A stretch of 64,000 nucleotides of DNA from Clostridia bacterium. Lineage in GTDB: Bacteria > Bacillota > Clostridia > Oscillospirales > Acutalibacteraceae. Of the stretch, positions 16,317 through 24,133 are shown piece after piece (position 1 is the first letter of the stretch; every line of letters starts with the position of its first letter). A program made the position numbers and the translations under genes. The notes under the pieces were generated by a model. That model was not told the DNA's origin, made no database searches, and was given only the letters and a program-made list of their open reading frames with translations. The stretch covers positions 1-64,000 of the forward strand of contig JAFQEE010000072.1 in assembly GCA_017399175.1 (NCBI GenBank), read 5' to 3'.

Positions 16317-17330
16317 ATGATTACAATGGAACAAAAACTTCGTGATGTAAGAAAGGATAAAATAGCCAACTTTTGGCTTGAAAGTTATTCTTCTGTGCCT
16401 GAAATTAATCGTGTTTTGCGATTAATTGAGCCTCTTAAATTCAGCACCCTTGAAAAGGTTGCACCAAGAGGACTTAAAGGCTTTGCGAAGGATTTGGTTG
16501 GTTTCTTTAATGGTGAAGACAATGTAATTTCCGTTGATGACCCACGCAGTATGTTGTTGTGGGATGAAAAGGACATTCCGCTTTATGATGGTGAAAGAAA
16601 GCCGTATATAGTACCATTTCTTTTAGAAAATAAAAAAGCACCTGCTGTTGTGATTGCACCGGGTGGAGCATATCTTCATGTGTGTATGGGGCACGAGGGT
16701 GTTGATATGGCACAACGATTCAATGAGCTTGGATTTCACGCAATTATCGTATGTTACCGTACATCACCTTGTCGTTATCCTTGTCCGCAACTTGATTTTA
16801 TTCGTGCAATTCAGACGGTTCGCAACAATGCGGAAGAATGGGGCATAATCGAAAACCAGATTATTGCTATGGGATTTTCTGCAGGTGGTCATCTTGTAAC
16901 AAGTATCAGCGGTGTTCACGATGAATTAAGAGAAATGACAGGAGATTTAAGTCATATAAACGGAAAACCCGATGCAGTTATCGGTGGATATCCAATGATT
17001 GACCTTAAATGTAAGGATTTCGGTATTACTTGTGACAAAATTTTTCTTGGTGAAAACTATAGTAAAGAGTTGTCCGATAAACTATCTGTACAAAATCTTA
17101 TCGACGAGAATTATCCGCCAATGTTTCTCTTTTCAATGAAATATGACCCGATTGTACCACCTGAAACTAACTGCCTTGTGGCTGAAAAAGTTCTTAAAGA
17201 AAAGAAAGTTCCCAATGAAGTACATATTTATCGCGGTAATGTTCACGGATTTGGACTTGCTGACGGACTCGAGGCAGGTCAATGGGTGAACCAATCCATA
17301 GAATTTCTAAAAAAGAATAATGTTATATAA
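16317..17330 (+). CDS. Alpha/beta-hydrolase, BD-FAE/acetylesterase-like
   Basis: 337-residue cytosolic esterase-like enzyme. Elements in order: an oxyanion-type turn APGGAYLHV, RTSPCRYPCPQLDFIRAIQTVR, the nucleophile elbow GFSAGG with Ser188, an acid residue in KYDPIVPP and the catalytic His in VHGFGLADG. This matches the acetyl-xylan/feruloyl esterase-like (BD-FAE, COG0657) group. The RBS GGAGGTG lies in the end of ylmH and the ATG directly follows the ylmH stop, so the two form an operon. The first 85 residues are a less conserved extension. Substrate is unknown. Confidence 0.8.
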   Translation: MITMEQKLRDVRKDKIANFWLESYSSVPEINRVLRLIEPLKFSTLEKVAPRGLKGFAKDLVGFFNGEDNVISVDDPRSMLLWDEKDIPLYDGERKPYIVPFLLENKKAPAVVIAPGGAYLHVCMGHEGVDMAQRFNELGFHAIIVCYRTSPCRYPCPQLDFIRAIQTVRNNAEEWGIIENQIIAMGFSAGGHLVTSISGVHDELREMTGDLSHINGKPDAVIGGYPMIDLKCKDFGITCDKIFLGENYSKELSDKLSVQNLIDENYPPMFLFSMKYDPIVPPETNCLVAEKVLKEKKVPNEVHIYRGNVHGFGLADGLEAGQWVNQSIEFLKKNNVI

Positions 17331-17336
17331 CAAAAA

Positions 17337-17360
17337 GACCACTCAAAACGAGTGGTCAAA
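17337..17360. terminator. Bidirectional terminator
   Basis: GACCACTC (17337-17344) pairs with GAGTGGTC (17350-17357), with A-rich sequence on the left and T-rich sequence on the right. It separates the convergent esterase and ECF S component genes. Confidence 0.8.
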
Positions 17361-17364
17361 ATTT

Positions 17365-17976
17365 TTATTTGAATTTCTTTACTGCTTTTTCTACTGCCAA
17401 GGCAACGGGTGGAGTAATAAGCGTTGTGCCGATTATTTCCAATAATCCGTTAAGTCCCACAAAGGCAATCATAAATGCCCAAACGTTGTCTGTACCTGCA
17501 CGAAGACCTATTACAAAATCCGTTTTGCCGAATAACACAATAAGAGATGTCATAAAAAGTGCGGTGTTGATTACAGGAGCAAAAAAACTTGCAATCACAA
17601 CTGCAATACCTTTTTTGATTTTTGAGAGCAACTTGTAAATCACACCACAGAGATAACCCATAAGTACTCTTGGTACGACACACATTATAAATGTGAAAAG
17701 CGGGTTGATAGCGAGCAAAGTCGCTCCGAAAGCTGACATACCGAAGCATTGAATAAAACTTGAAATACCGAATACAAGTCCTAAAAATGCTCCCGATTTT
17801 TCACCAAGGGTGATAGCACCTACTGCAACGGGTATCATTATAAAGGTCATTTCCACAGCACCTAATCTAAGGTAACCGATAGGGGTAAATGCCATAAGTA
17901 CCACAATCGCGGCAAGAACTGCATTTTGAGTAAGCATAAGAGTTTTTGCCTTTCTTACTCCTTTTGTTGTTTTCAT
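17365..17976 (-). CDS. ECF transporter S component, possibly pantothenate-specific
   Basis: 203-residue membrane protein with about six helices and the S-component pattern: NAVLAAIVVLMAFTPIGYLRLGAVEMTFIMIPVAVGAITLGEKSGAFLGLVFG near the start, and a GLNGLLEIIGTTLITPPVALAV end. The ATG at 17976 has AGGAGG eight bases upstream; an earlier in-frame start at 18030 is less likely. It lies downstream of coaX on the same strand, and coaX makes phosphopantothenate, so pantothenate (PanT-like) is the natural substrate guess. The AxxxA-type contacts with the T component cannot be verified here. Confidence 0.75.
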   Translation of the reverse strand: MKTTKGVRKAKTLMLTQNAVLAAIVVLMAFTPIGYLRLGAVEMTFIMIPVAVGAITLGEKSGAFLGLVFGISSFIQCFGMSAFGATLLAINPLFTFIMCVVPRVLMGYLCGVIYKLLSKIKKGIAVVIASFFAPVINTALFMTSLIVLFGKTDFVIGLRAGTDNVWAFMIAFVGLNGLLEIIGTTLITPPVALAVEKAVKKFK

Positions 17977-18035
17977 TTTATATTCCTCCTTGCTGTTGCT
18001 CACAATGGATGCAACGCAAAATATTAACAAATAAC

Positions 18036-18092
18036 AGCCTCCCCACTTGATGGGGAGGTGGCATTTTCGTAAGAAAATGACGGAGGGGCTAT
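18036..18092. repeat. Short palindromic repeat between coaX and the ECF S gene
   Basis: CCTCCCCACTTGATGGGGAGG hairpin followed by a CATTTTCGTAAGAAAATG hairpin and GACGGAGGGG. The second hairpin with its GACGGAGGG tail is shared with the repeat at about 41745-41875. It probably weakens but does not abolish read-through from coaX. Confidence 0.7.
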
Positions 18093-18857
18093 TTAATTGT
18101 TCTTCTCGTAAATTGCTTTAAGTCCCTTTAAAATAAGGTGACGGTCATAAGTAATTTCTCGTTTGCAAACAGGGGATATAAAGTATGAAAGACCGCCTGT
18201 TGCAACGATTGTAGCAGGCTCACCTAATTCTTCTACGAACTTGTCAAGAATACCGTCAATCATAGCAGCAGTACCAAGTACAACGCCACTTTGCATACTC
18301 TCAACAGTATTTGTACCACAAGCCTTTTTAGGTGGCTCAAGGCTGATTGTAGGTAGAAGTGAACTTGTATCGGTAAGTGCTTTGAGTGAAATCTGTACTC
18401 CTGGTGCAATCATACAACCTCTGAAGCCTTTATTTTTATCAACTGCACAGATTTTTGTTGCTGTTCCAAGGTCGATAATAAAAGCAGGTAACGGATAATT
18501 TGCAACAGCACCAACTGCACCTGCTGCAAGGTCAGCACCAAGCTGTGCAGGGTTGTCGATTAAGATGTTAAGTCCTGTCTTTACACCGGGAGAAAGAATA
18601 AGAGCATCTTTTTCTGTAAGTTTTTTAATAGCATTTGTAACTGATTCTGTAATTTCAGGCACAACAGAAGAAATCACAACGCCTGAAATTTCATTAAAAT
18701 CGACTTTATGCATCACAAAAATATTAGTGAAATCCATAGCATACCGGTCATCGGTTTTTTGTCTTTCTGTGGCAAGTCGTACACTTGTTGTTAATTTATC
18801 ACCGTCAAAAAGCCCGATGTTGATATTGGTATTTCCTATATCCATTGTAAGAAGCAT
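18093..18857 (-). CDS. coaX: Type III pantothenate kinase CoaX
   Basis: First enzyme of coenzyme A biosynthesis: ATP-dependent phosphorylation of pantothenate, type III (ASKHA fold). Motifs: DIGNTNINIGLFDG (phosphate-1 loop), GVVISSVVPEI, GADLAAGAVGA and DLGTATKICAV (phosphate-2). From the ATG at 18857 it has 254 residues, the usual size; AGGTGA lies upstream. The earlier start at 18878 is unlikely. It is followed by an ECF S component on the same strand, suggesting uptake and activation of pantothenate in one unit. Confidence 0.95.
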   Translation of the reverse strand: MLLTMDIGNTNINIGLFDGDKLTTSVRLATERQKTDDRYAMDFTNIFVMHKVDFNEISGVVISSVVPEITESVTNAIKKLTEKDALILSPGVKTGLNILIDNPAQLGADLAAGAVGAVANYPLPAFIIDLGTATKICAVDKNKGFRGCMIAPGVQISLKALTDTSSLLPTISLEPPKKACGTNTVESMQSGVVLGTAAMIDGILDKFVEELGEPATIVATGGLSYFISPVCKREITYDRHLILKGLKAIYEKNN

Positions 18858-18934
18858 AGTATCACCTCGCAAAATCAATAAAAATATTATACTGCAAAAT
18901 TATTTGATTATCAAGTGGCTATGTGGTACAATAA

Positions 18935-19140
18935 TGCATCGTAGATGCAATTCATGTGATTTATCACAATTCATGATGAAATCATTTTATGCAATTTATT
19001 GCAATTCATTTTACTCCCTCAGTCTGCTTCGCAGCCAGCTCCCTCTGAGAGGGAGCGGATTGATGATTTGCTTTCGCATGAATTGGCTTGTGCCATGATT
19101 TCTCGCTTATGCTCCATGAATTGAATTTTTTAAATTCATT
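18935..19140. repeat. Array of micro-hairpins separated by AATTCAT, interrupted by a palindromic repeat
   Basis: Units of a tiny inverted repeat followed by AATTCAT: TGCATC-gta-GATGCA (18935-18949), AATTCAT, GTGAT-tt-ATCAC (18956-18967), AATTCAT, ATGAT-gaa-ATCAT (18973-18985), TTTTAT, GCAAT-tt-ATTGC (18991-19002), AATTCAT. After an inserted GGGAG-type palindrome (about 19012-19058), the pattern resumes in the opposite orientation with ATGAATT at 19078-19084 and 19115-19121, and a GGC-ttgt-GCC unit between. Arm sequences differ but remain self-complementary. It fills the gap between coaX and the radical SAM gene. Confidence 0.7.
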
Positions 19141-19160
19141 CTTAATAAGTTGGTGAAAAT

Positions 19161-20039
19161 ATGCTCTGTAATCTTTGTCCGAGAAAGTGTAATGCAGAAA
19201 GAACTGAATATACAGGAAACGGGTTCTGTAAAATGCCACAGAATCCTGTTCTTGCCCGTGCTGATATTCACAATTGGGAAGAGCCTTGCATAAGTGGTGA
19301 AAAGGGTACGGGCGCAATATTCTTTTCGGGTTGCTCTCTTAAATGCTGTTTTTGTCAGAATTATCCCATAAGCCACGAGAATAAAGGCGAAATAATTACA
19401 ACTGAAAGGCTTGTTGAAATCATCAAAGAACTTGAGTCAAAAGGAGTCCATACCATTGATTTTGTAAATCCTACTCATTTTTCTCATATTATAATCGATG
19501 CATTGACAAAATATAAACCGTCAGTTCCCGTTGTGTATAACAGTTCGGGATATGACAGCGTTGAAACACTTGAAAAAATGCAGGGGCTTGTTGATGTTTA
19601 TCTTCCTGACCTTAAATATTTTAGTAGTGAAAAATCACAGAAATATGCAAAATGTCCCGACTATTTTGAAAAGGCAAGTAAAGCAATTCTTGAAATGTAT
19701 CGTCAACAACCGAATAATGAATTCAAGGATGGTATTATTCAAAAAGGACTTATTATCCGTCACCTTGTTTTACCTGCCAATGTGGATGAGAGTAAAAACA
19801 TACTTTTGTGGATTAAAAACAACTTGCCTGACGACACATACATAAGTCTTATGAGTCAATATACGCCTTATGGTGATATCAAAAATTTCAAGGAGCTTAA
19901 CAGAAGACTTACAACAGCCGAATATAATAAGGTTGTGGACTATTTCCTTGAATTAGGTCTTGAAAATGGCTTTATGCAGGAAAAGACATCTGCAAAGACG
20001 GATTTTATACCGAGTTTTGACGGAACAGGTGTAAAATAG
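19161..20039 (+). CDS. Radical SAM protein, PFL-activating-enzyme-like
   Basis: 292-residue radical SAM enzyme of the group often annotated as putative pyruvate formate-lyase activating enzyme. An N-terminal cysteine group (LCNLCPRKCNAER) precedes the SAM cluster motif CX3CX2C in FSGCSLKCCFCQNYPIS. Downstream are IDFVNPTHFSHII, VYNSSGYDSVETLE, VDVYLPDLKYF and ENGFMQEKTSAK near the end. The extra N-terminal CX2CX3C is characteristic of this subgroup. No glycyl-radical enzyme lies next to it, so the target is unknown. The RBS is weak (GGTG) and the upstream gap is full of repeats. Confidence 0.85.
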   Translation: MLCNLCPRKCNAERTEYTGNGFCKMPQNPVLARADIHNWEEPCISGEKGTGAIFFSGCSLKCCFCQNYPISHENKGEIITTERLVEIIKELESKGVHTIDFVNPTHFSHIIIDALTKYKPSVPVVYNSSGYDSVETLEKMQGLVDVYLPDLKYFSSEKSQKYAKCPDYFEKASKAILEMYRQQPNNEFKDGIIQKGLIIRHLVLPANVDESKNILLWIKNNLPDDTYISLMSQYTPYGDIKNFKELNRRLTTAEYNKVVDYFLELGLENGFMQEKTSAKTDFIPSFDGTGVK

Positions 20040-20041
20040 TA

Positions 20042-20069
20042 TTGAAATCTGTGAAAATAATGATATAAT
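20042..20069 (+). promoter_or_regulatory. Promoter of mscL-proC
   Basis: TTGAAA (20042-20047), 16-bp spacer, TATAAT (20064-20069). The transcript would start near 20076, about 27 bases before the mscL start. Confidence 0.7.
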
Positions 20070-20102
20070 TATTACATATTTTTAAGAAAGAAGGATTTAA
20101 AA

Positions 20103-20561
20103 ATGAAAGGATTTTTCAAAGAATTCAAAGAATTTGCTATGCGTGGTAACGTAATTGACCTTGCAGTCGGCGTTATTATCGGTGGTGCATTCCAGAAAAT
20201 CATCAACTCTCTTGTAAACGACATTATTATGCCTCTTATCGGTCTTGCATTAAAGGGTGCTGACTTTGCAACAAAGTTCGTTGCTCTTGACGGTGGTGAC
20301 TATGCAACAATCGAAGAAGCAACAGCTGCAGGTGCTGCAATTCTTACATACGGTAACTTTATCGCAGTTATTCTTGACTTCATTATCGTTGCATTCGTTA
20401 TTTTCTGCCTTGTTAAAGGTATTAACACTCTCAGAGCAAAAACTGCTAAAGAAGAACCTGTTGTGGAAGAAGCACCAACAACAAAGGTTTGCCCATTCTG
20501 TAAGAGCGAAATCGCTATTGATGCTACAAAGTGCTGTCACTGTACATCTGACGTTGAATAA
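20103..20561 (+). CDS. mscL: Large-conductance mechanosensitive channel MscL with C-terminal zinc ribbon
   Basis: Membrane channel that opens under high membrane tension to protect against osmotic downshock. The MscL signature is at the N-terminus ([23 protein letters not shown]), with TM1 and TM2 ([20 protein letters not shown]) and a loop rich in Gly/Ala. The C-terminal cytoplasmic helix is replaced by an acidic/proline linker and a CPFC-X12-CCHC zinc ribbon ([18 protein letters not shown]). This gives 152 residues. It is followed by proC with only two bases between. Confidence 0.95.
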   Translation: MKGFFKEFKEFAMRGNVIDLAVGVIIGGAFQKIINSLVNDIIMPLIGLALKGADFATKFVALDGGDYATIEEATAAGAAILTYGNFIAVILDFIIVAFVIFCLVKGINTLRAKTAKEEPVVEEAPTTKVCPFCKSEIAIDATKCCHCTSDVE

Positions 20562-20563
20562 TT

Positions 20564-21361
20564 ATGTATAAACTTGGTTTTATCGGTTGCGGTAATATGG
20601 CAACTGCCATAATCGGTGGTGCTGTCACATCACAATTCCTTAAAGGCGAAGAAATCTGTGTGTTTGATGTGGATACAACTAAAGCAGAATTTCTTAACAA
20701 AGAATACGGTGTGAATACAAGTTCAACTGTTGAGAGTCTTGCGGAAAACTGCGAATTTGTTGTTCTTGCAGTTAAACCACAGGTTTTCCCGACAGTTTTA
20801 CCACAGATTAAGGAAAGCCTTAATAACACAACAGTTGTTTCAATCGGTGCAGGAAAAACACTTGAATTTATCGGTAGTTTTTTGAATAAAAAAACACCAA
20901 TTGTCCGCGTTATGCCTAATATTAACGCAAAAGTCGGTGCTTCAATGAGTGCAGTCTGCAAAAATGACTGCACAGATGATATAGCACTTGAATTTGTAAA
21001 AGGACTTTGTAAGTCTTTCGGTGAAGTAATGGAGCTTTCTGAAAGTCAGTTTCCACTTTTTGGTGTAATCGCAGGATGTTCACCTGCATATTCCTTTATG
21101 TTTATCGATTCAATGGCTCGTGAAGCCGTTAAAAACGGAATGAAAAAGGATGAAGCACTTAAAATCTGTGCACAAGCTGTGTTGGGTAGTGCCAAGATGA
21201 TTCTTGAAGATAAAGAGAACAATCCTTGGGCACTTATAAACAGCGTTTGTTCACCAGGCGGAACAACAATCGAAGGAGTTGCAAAACTCCAGAGTGAGGG
21301 CTTTGACACAGCAGTTATGGATGCTGTAAAAGCATCACTTGATAAAGATAAAAAGTTATAA
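20564..21361 (+). CDS. proC: Pyrroline-5-carboxylate reductase
   Basis: Final enzyme of proline synthesis, reducing 1-pyrroline-5-carboxylate with NAD(P)H. The Rossmann motif is GFIGCGNMATAIIGG, followed by VVLAVKPQ and VRVMPNINAKVGASMSA, and the C-terminal dimer domain with LFGVIAGCSPAY and SPGGTTIEGV. The 265-residue length is normal. The ATG directly follows the mscL stop and has no clear RBS, so it depends on coupling. Joining an osmotic valve gene with proline synthesis suggests a shared osmotic response, which is inference. Confidence 0.95.
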   Translation: MYKLGFIGCGNMATAIIGGAVTSQFLKGEEICVFDVDTTKAEFLNKEYGVNTSSTVESLAENCEFVVLAVKPQVFPTVLPQIKESLNNTTVVSIGAGKTLEFIGSFLNKKTPIVRVMPNINAKVGASMSAVCKNDCTDDIALEFVKGLCKSFGEVMELSESQFPLFGVIAGCSPAYSFMFIDSMAREAVKNGMKKDEALKICAQAVLGSAKMILEDKENNPWALINSVCSPGGTTIEGVAKLQSEGFDTAVMDAVKASLDKDKKL

Positions 21362-21482
21362 TCGCGTAGTGGCAGGCTTCCACGCCTGCACAACAAACAT
21401 AAAAACAGAGGTCATTCTGAGGAACGAAGTGACGAAGAATCTAATGTTGAGATTCTTCGCTACGCTCAGAATGACCTGTAAT
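21362..21482. repeat. Two short repeats between proC and cysK
   Basis: First CGCGTAGTGGCAGGCTTCCACGCCTGCAC (21363-21392), which recurs in reverse at about 63963-63989. Then a TCATTCTGAG-family palindrome (21404-21480; arms AGGTCATTCTGAG and CTCAGAATGACCT, inner AAGAATCT...AGATTCTTC) related to 757-852. The palindrome lies between convergent genes and could terminate both. Confidence 0.75.
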
Positions 21483-21494
21483 TTTTATTCAATA

Positions 21495-22418
21495 TTAAAA
21501 CAACTCTGTTGACAGATATCTGTCACCTAAATCCGGGAGGAGAACAACGATGTTTTTATCTTTGTTCTCTTCCTTTTTTGCAAGTTCAATGGCTGTGTGG
21601 AGTGCTGCACCCGATGAAATTCCCACAAGCACACCTTCTTTTTTTGCAAAAAGTCTTGCTGACTCATATGCTTCGTTACCTGAAACAGTTACGACTTCAT
21701 CAAGAATATCTGTATTAAGTATTTCGGGAATGAAACCTGCACCGATACCCTGTAAAGGATGTGGACCTGCTTTACCTCCAGAAAGAACAGGGGCGTCACA
21801 AGGCTCAACACCGACGATTTGAATGCTTTCATTTTCAGATTTAAGATATTCGCCTGTGCCTGTGATTGTACCGCCTGTACCCACACCTGCAACAAATATG
21901 TCAACATTACCGTCGGTATCTTCCCATATTTCAGGACCTGTTGTCATAAAATGTGCCTGTGGGTTAGCGGGATTCACAAACTGACCTGCAACAATACTGT
22001 CAGGGATTTCCTTTGATAATTCTTCTGCCTTTTCGATAGCACCATTCATACCCTTGCTACCGTCAGTAAGTACAAGTTCAGCACCATAAGCCCCTATGAG
22101 TTTTCTGCGTTCAACAGACATAGTTTCAGGCATTGTGATAATAAGACGATAACCCTTTGATGCAGCAACGGCAGCAAGTCCAATACCTGTATTACCACTT
22201 GTAGGCTCAATGATTACAGAACCTTTTTTGAGAATACCTTTTTCTTCGGCATCTTCAATCATTTTAAGTGCTACTCTGTCCTTTACACTTCCTGCAGGAT
22301 TAAAATATTCAAGTTTAGCAAAAATCTTTGCTTTAAGATTTAATTCGTCTTCAATATTACACAATTCAAGCAAGGGTGTTTTGCCGATTAATTCTGATAC
22401 ACTTTTATAAATATTCAT
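21495..22418 (-). CDS. cysK: Cysteine synthase A (O-acetylserine sulfhydrylase)
   Basis: PLP enzyme that makes cysteine from O-acetylserine and sulfide. Signature NPAGSVKDRVA contains the PLP lysine; EPTSGNTGIGLA binds the substrate carboxylate; VGTGGTITGTGEYLK holds the phosphate loop; and GISSGAA is near the end. The 307-residue length is normal. GGGAGGT precedes the ATG. Monocistronic as far as can be seen. No T-box or S-box leader is present in the short upstream gap. Confidence 0.95.
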   Translation of the reverse strand: MNIYKSVSELIGKTPLLELCNIEDELNLKAKIFAKLEYFNPAGSVKDRVALKMIEDAEEKGILKKGSVIIEPTSGNTGIGLAAVAASKGYRLIITMPETMSVERRKLIGAYGAELVLTDGSKGMNGAIEKAEELSKEIPDSIVAGQFVNPANPQAHFMTTGPEIWEDTDGNVDIFVAGVGTGGTITGTGEYLKSENESIQIVGVEPCDAPVLSGGKAGPHPLQGIGAGFIPEILNTDILDEVVTVSGNEAYESARLFAKKEGVLVGISSGAALHTAIELAKKEENKDKNIVVLLPDLGDRYLSTELF

Positions 22419-22482
22419 TGAGATTACCTCCCTTATAAGACAAATACATTATATATTAATATGCAAAAAAATTCAAGAAAAA

Positions 22483-22511
22483 CAGCCTGCAAGGAAAAAC
22501 CTTACAGGCTG
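22483..22511 (-). terminator. Terminator of the APC permease gene
   Basis: On the minus strand CAGCCTGTAAGG pairs with CCTTGCAGGCTG and TTTTT follows. It ends transcription of the APC permease before cysK. Confidence 0.8.
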
Positions 22512-22531
22512 AAAATTATTGTAAGCATTTC

Positions 22532-23977
22532 TTATTTTGCCTTTTTCTTTGGGTTCATTACAAGCATGCCGATTGCCATAATTACTGCGAATACGATAAG
22601 GTAGAAAAGAACAGGACATGAGAATTCGCCGTTTTCTTTTGCTGCAAGGTAAGGCATATAACCGTGTGAGTAAATAGCAGCAAATACCATGAATGCAGAA
22701 CCGATAATACCGAGTGTAGGGAGAACAAATCTCTTCACTGCAGGAAGGTTCTTTTCTTTTCTCATAAACTGAATGAACATTGGAATGTAAAGAGCATAGA
22801 TTGTGATAATAGGAAGCTCTGATGAGTCAAAGCTGAACAATCCGAACCAAGGTGCTGCAGTAAGGTTTGCACCATAGAAGTATACAAGCCATGCGCCAAC
22901 GATTACAAGACCAATGATACATGAGTTAGAAGGCATTCCTGATGCAGGGTCAACCTGTTTCATAAGGTCAGACTTTGGACCGTAGCCACGAACTGCAATT
23001 GAGTACATACCACGGATATTACCAATAAGAAGACCGTTAAGAGTGCCAAGACAAGAAACTGCAACGAAGAGGTTAAGAATGTTACCGAGAACATTACCGA
23101 AAACTGCTGTGAAAGCAGGTGCAGTACCTTCGTCAATAAGTGTCTGTACAGGAGCACCACCTGCAATACCTATGTAATAGAAAAGGTAAATTGCGATGAT
23201 GATAATACCGCCTAATACAAGAGCGATAGGAAGATTCTTTTTAGAATCCTTGATTTCAGAGTTGATTGATGTAGCAAGAATCCAACCTTCATAAGCGAAT
23301 GCAGTAGCAACAACAGCACCGAAAAGAACTGAATAGTTGCCTGTGCCTGTTGCAAAGTTAGCACCAAGCATTGATGTACCTGCTTCAACAGGAGCACCTG
23401 TTAAATCGTGTGAAAGACCATAGATAGTACCGACAACAGCCATCAAAAGAAGTGGAATAAGCTTGATGAATGTAGCACTAATCTGGAGTTTACCTGCAAG
23501 CTTTGAAGAAAGTGTGTTAACTGCGAAAACACAGATAAGAATAAATCCTGCAAGCAAGAATGTTTCAGTACCGGTTACAGGGTCACCTGCGAGCTGTAAA
23601 TCAGGGTTAACTGAAACCAAGAATGTAAGGAAGTATCTTGCAGTAAGCCATGCAAGAACTGATGTCATAGCAGGAGTGTAAATTGTTGTAGCAAACCAAC
23701 CCATAAAGTATGCGTATTTGCCACCAATTGTTGCTTCTGCATAGTCAACGAGACCGTTAACCTTTTCATATTGCTGAGCCATAACACAGAATGCGAGGAT
23801 ACAGCAAATCATTACTGCACCACCGATAATCCATGCGATGATACCCATTGGCATATCTCCGTCTGTCTTCTGAAGAATTGCCTGAGCCTTAAAGAAAACA
23901 CCTGAGCCTACAACAGTACCTACAACCATGCAGATAGCCATTAAAAGGCCGTATTGCTTTTTGAGTCCTTTTTCCAT
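22532..23977 (-). CDS. APC-family amino acid permease
   Basis: Twelve-helix amino acid transporter of the APC superfamily, 481 residues. The first helix carries MVVGTVVGSGVFFKA, the broken-helix substrate site typical of the family. Later segments GWFATTIYTPAMTSVLAWLTARYFL, AFAYEGWILATSINSEIKDSKKNLPIAL and LIGNIRGMYSIAVRGYGP agree with LAT/APC transporters. The own promoter on the minus strand is TTTACA, 17-bp spacer, TATAAT (24042 down to 24014). Substrate is not evident; no adjacent amino acid gene points to one. Confidence 0.88.
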   Translation of the reverse strand: MEKGLKKQYGLLMAICMVVGTVVGSGVFFKAQAILQKTDGDMPMGIIAWIIGGAVMICCILAFCVMAQQYEKVNGLVDYAEATIGGKYAYFMGWFATTIYTPAMTSVLAWLTARYFLTFLVSVNPDLQLAGDPVTGTETFLLAGFILICVFAVNTLSSKLAGKLQISATFIKLIPLLLMAVVGTIYGLSHDLTGAPVEAGTSMLGANFATGTGNYSVLFGAVVATAFAYEGWILATSINSEIKDSKKNLPIALVLGGIIIIAIYLFYYIGIAGGAPVQTLIDEGTAPAFTAVFGNVLGNILNLFVAVSCLGTLNGLLIGNIRGMYSIAVRGYGPKSDLMKQVDPASGMPSNSCIIGLVIVGAWLVYFYGANLTAAPWFGLFSFDSSELPIITIYALYIPMFIQFMRKEKNLPAVKRFVLPTLGIIGSAFMVFAAIYSHGYMPYLAAKENGEFSCPVLFYLIVFAVIMAIGMLVMNPKKKAK

Positions 23978-24013
23978 ATTGAACCCGTCCTTTCACTTTA
24001 ATGAGATAAAATC

Positions 24014-24042
24014 ATTATAGGTTATTTTTTTCCATTTGTAAA
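24014..24042 (-). promoter_or_regulatory. Promoter of the APC permease gene
   Basis: Minus-strand TTTACA (24037-24042) and TATAAT (24014-24019) with a 17-bp spacer, about 30 bases before the coding region. Confidence 0.7.
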
Positions 24043-24133
24043 GACTTTACTGTTGGAAAAACAAGAAAATAATTGAAAATAATGTGGTTATGTTATATTA
24101 TATTAGTATATTTTAAGGAAAGGACCGGGGCAG

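Noticed and set aside
18935..19140. CRISPR array
   Set aside because: The constant part is only seven bases and the variable parts are self-complementary and about 10-15 bases; no cas genes are present.
24060..24133. LexA/SOS box before the Y-family polymerase
   Set aside because: No GAAC-N4-GTTC or similar dyad is seen; only a normal promoter.
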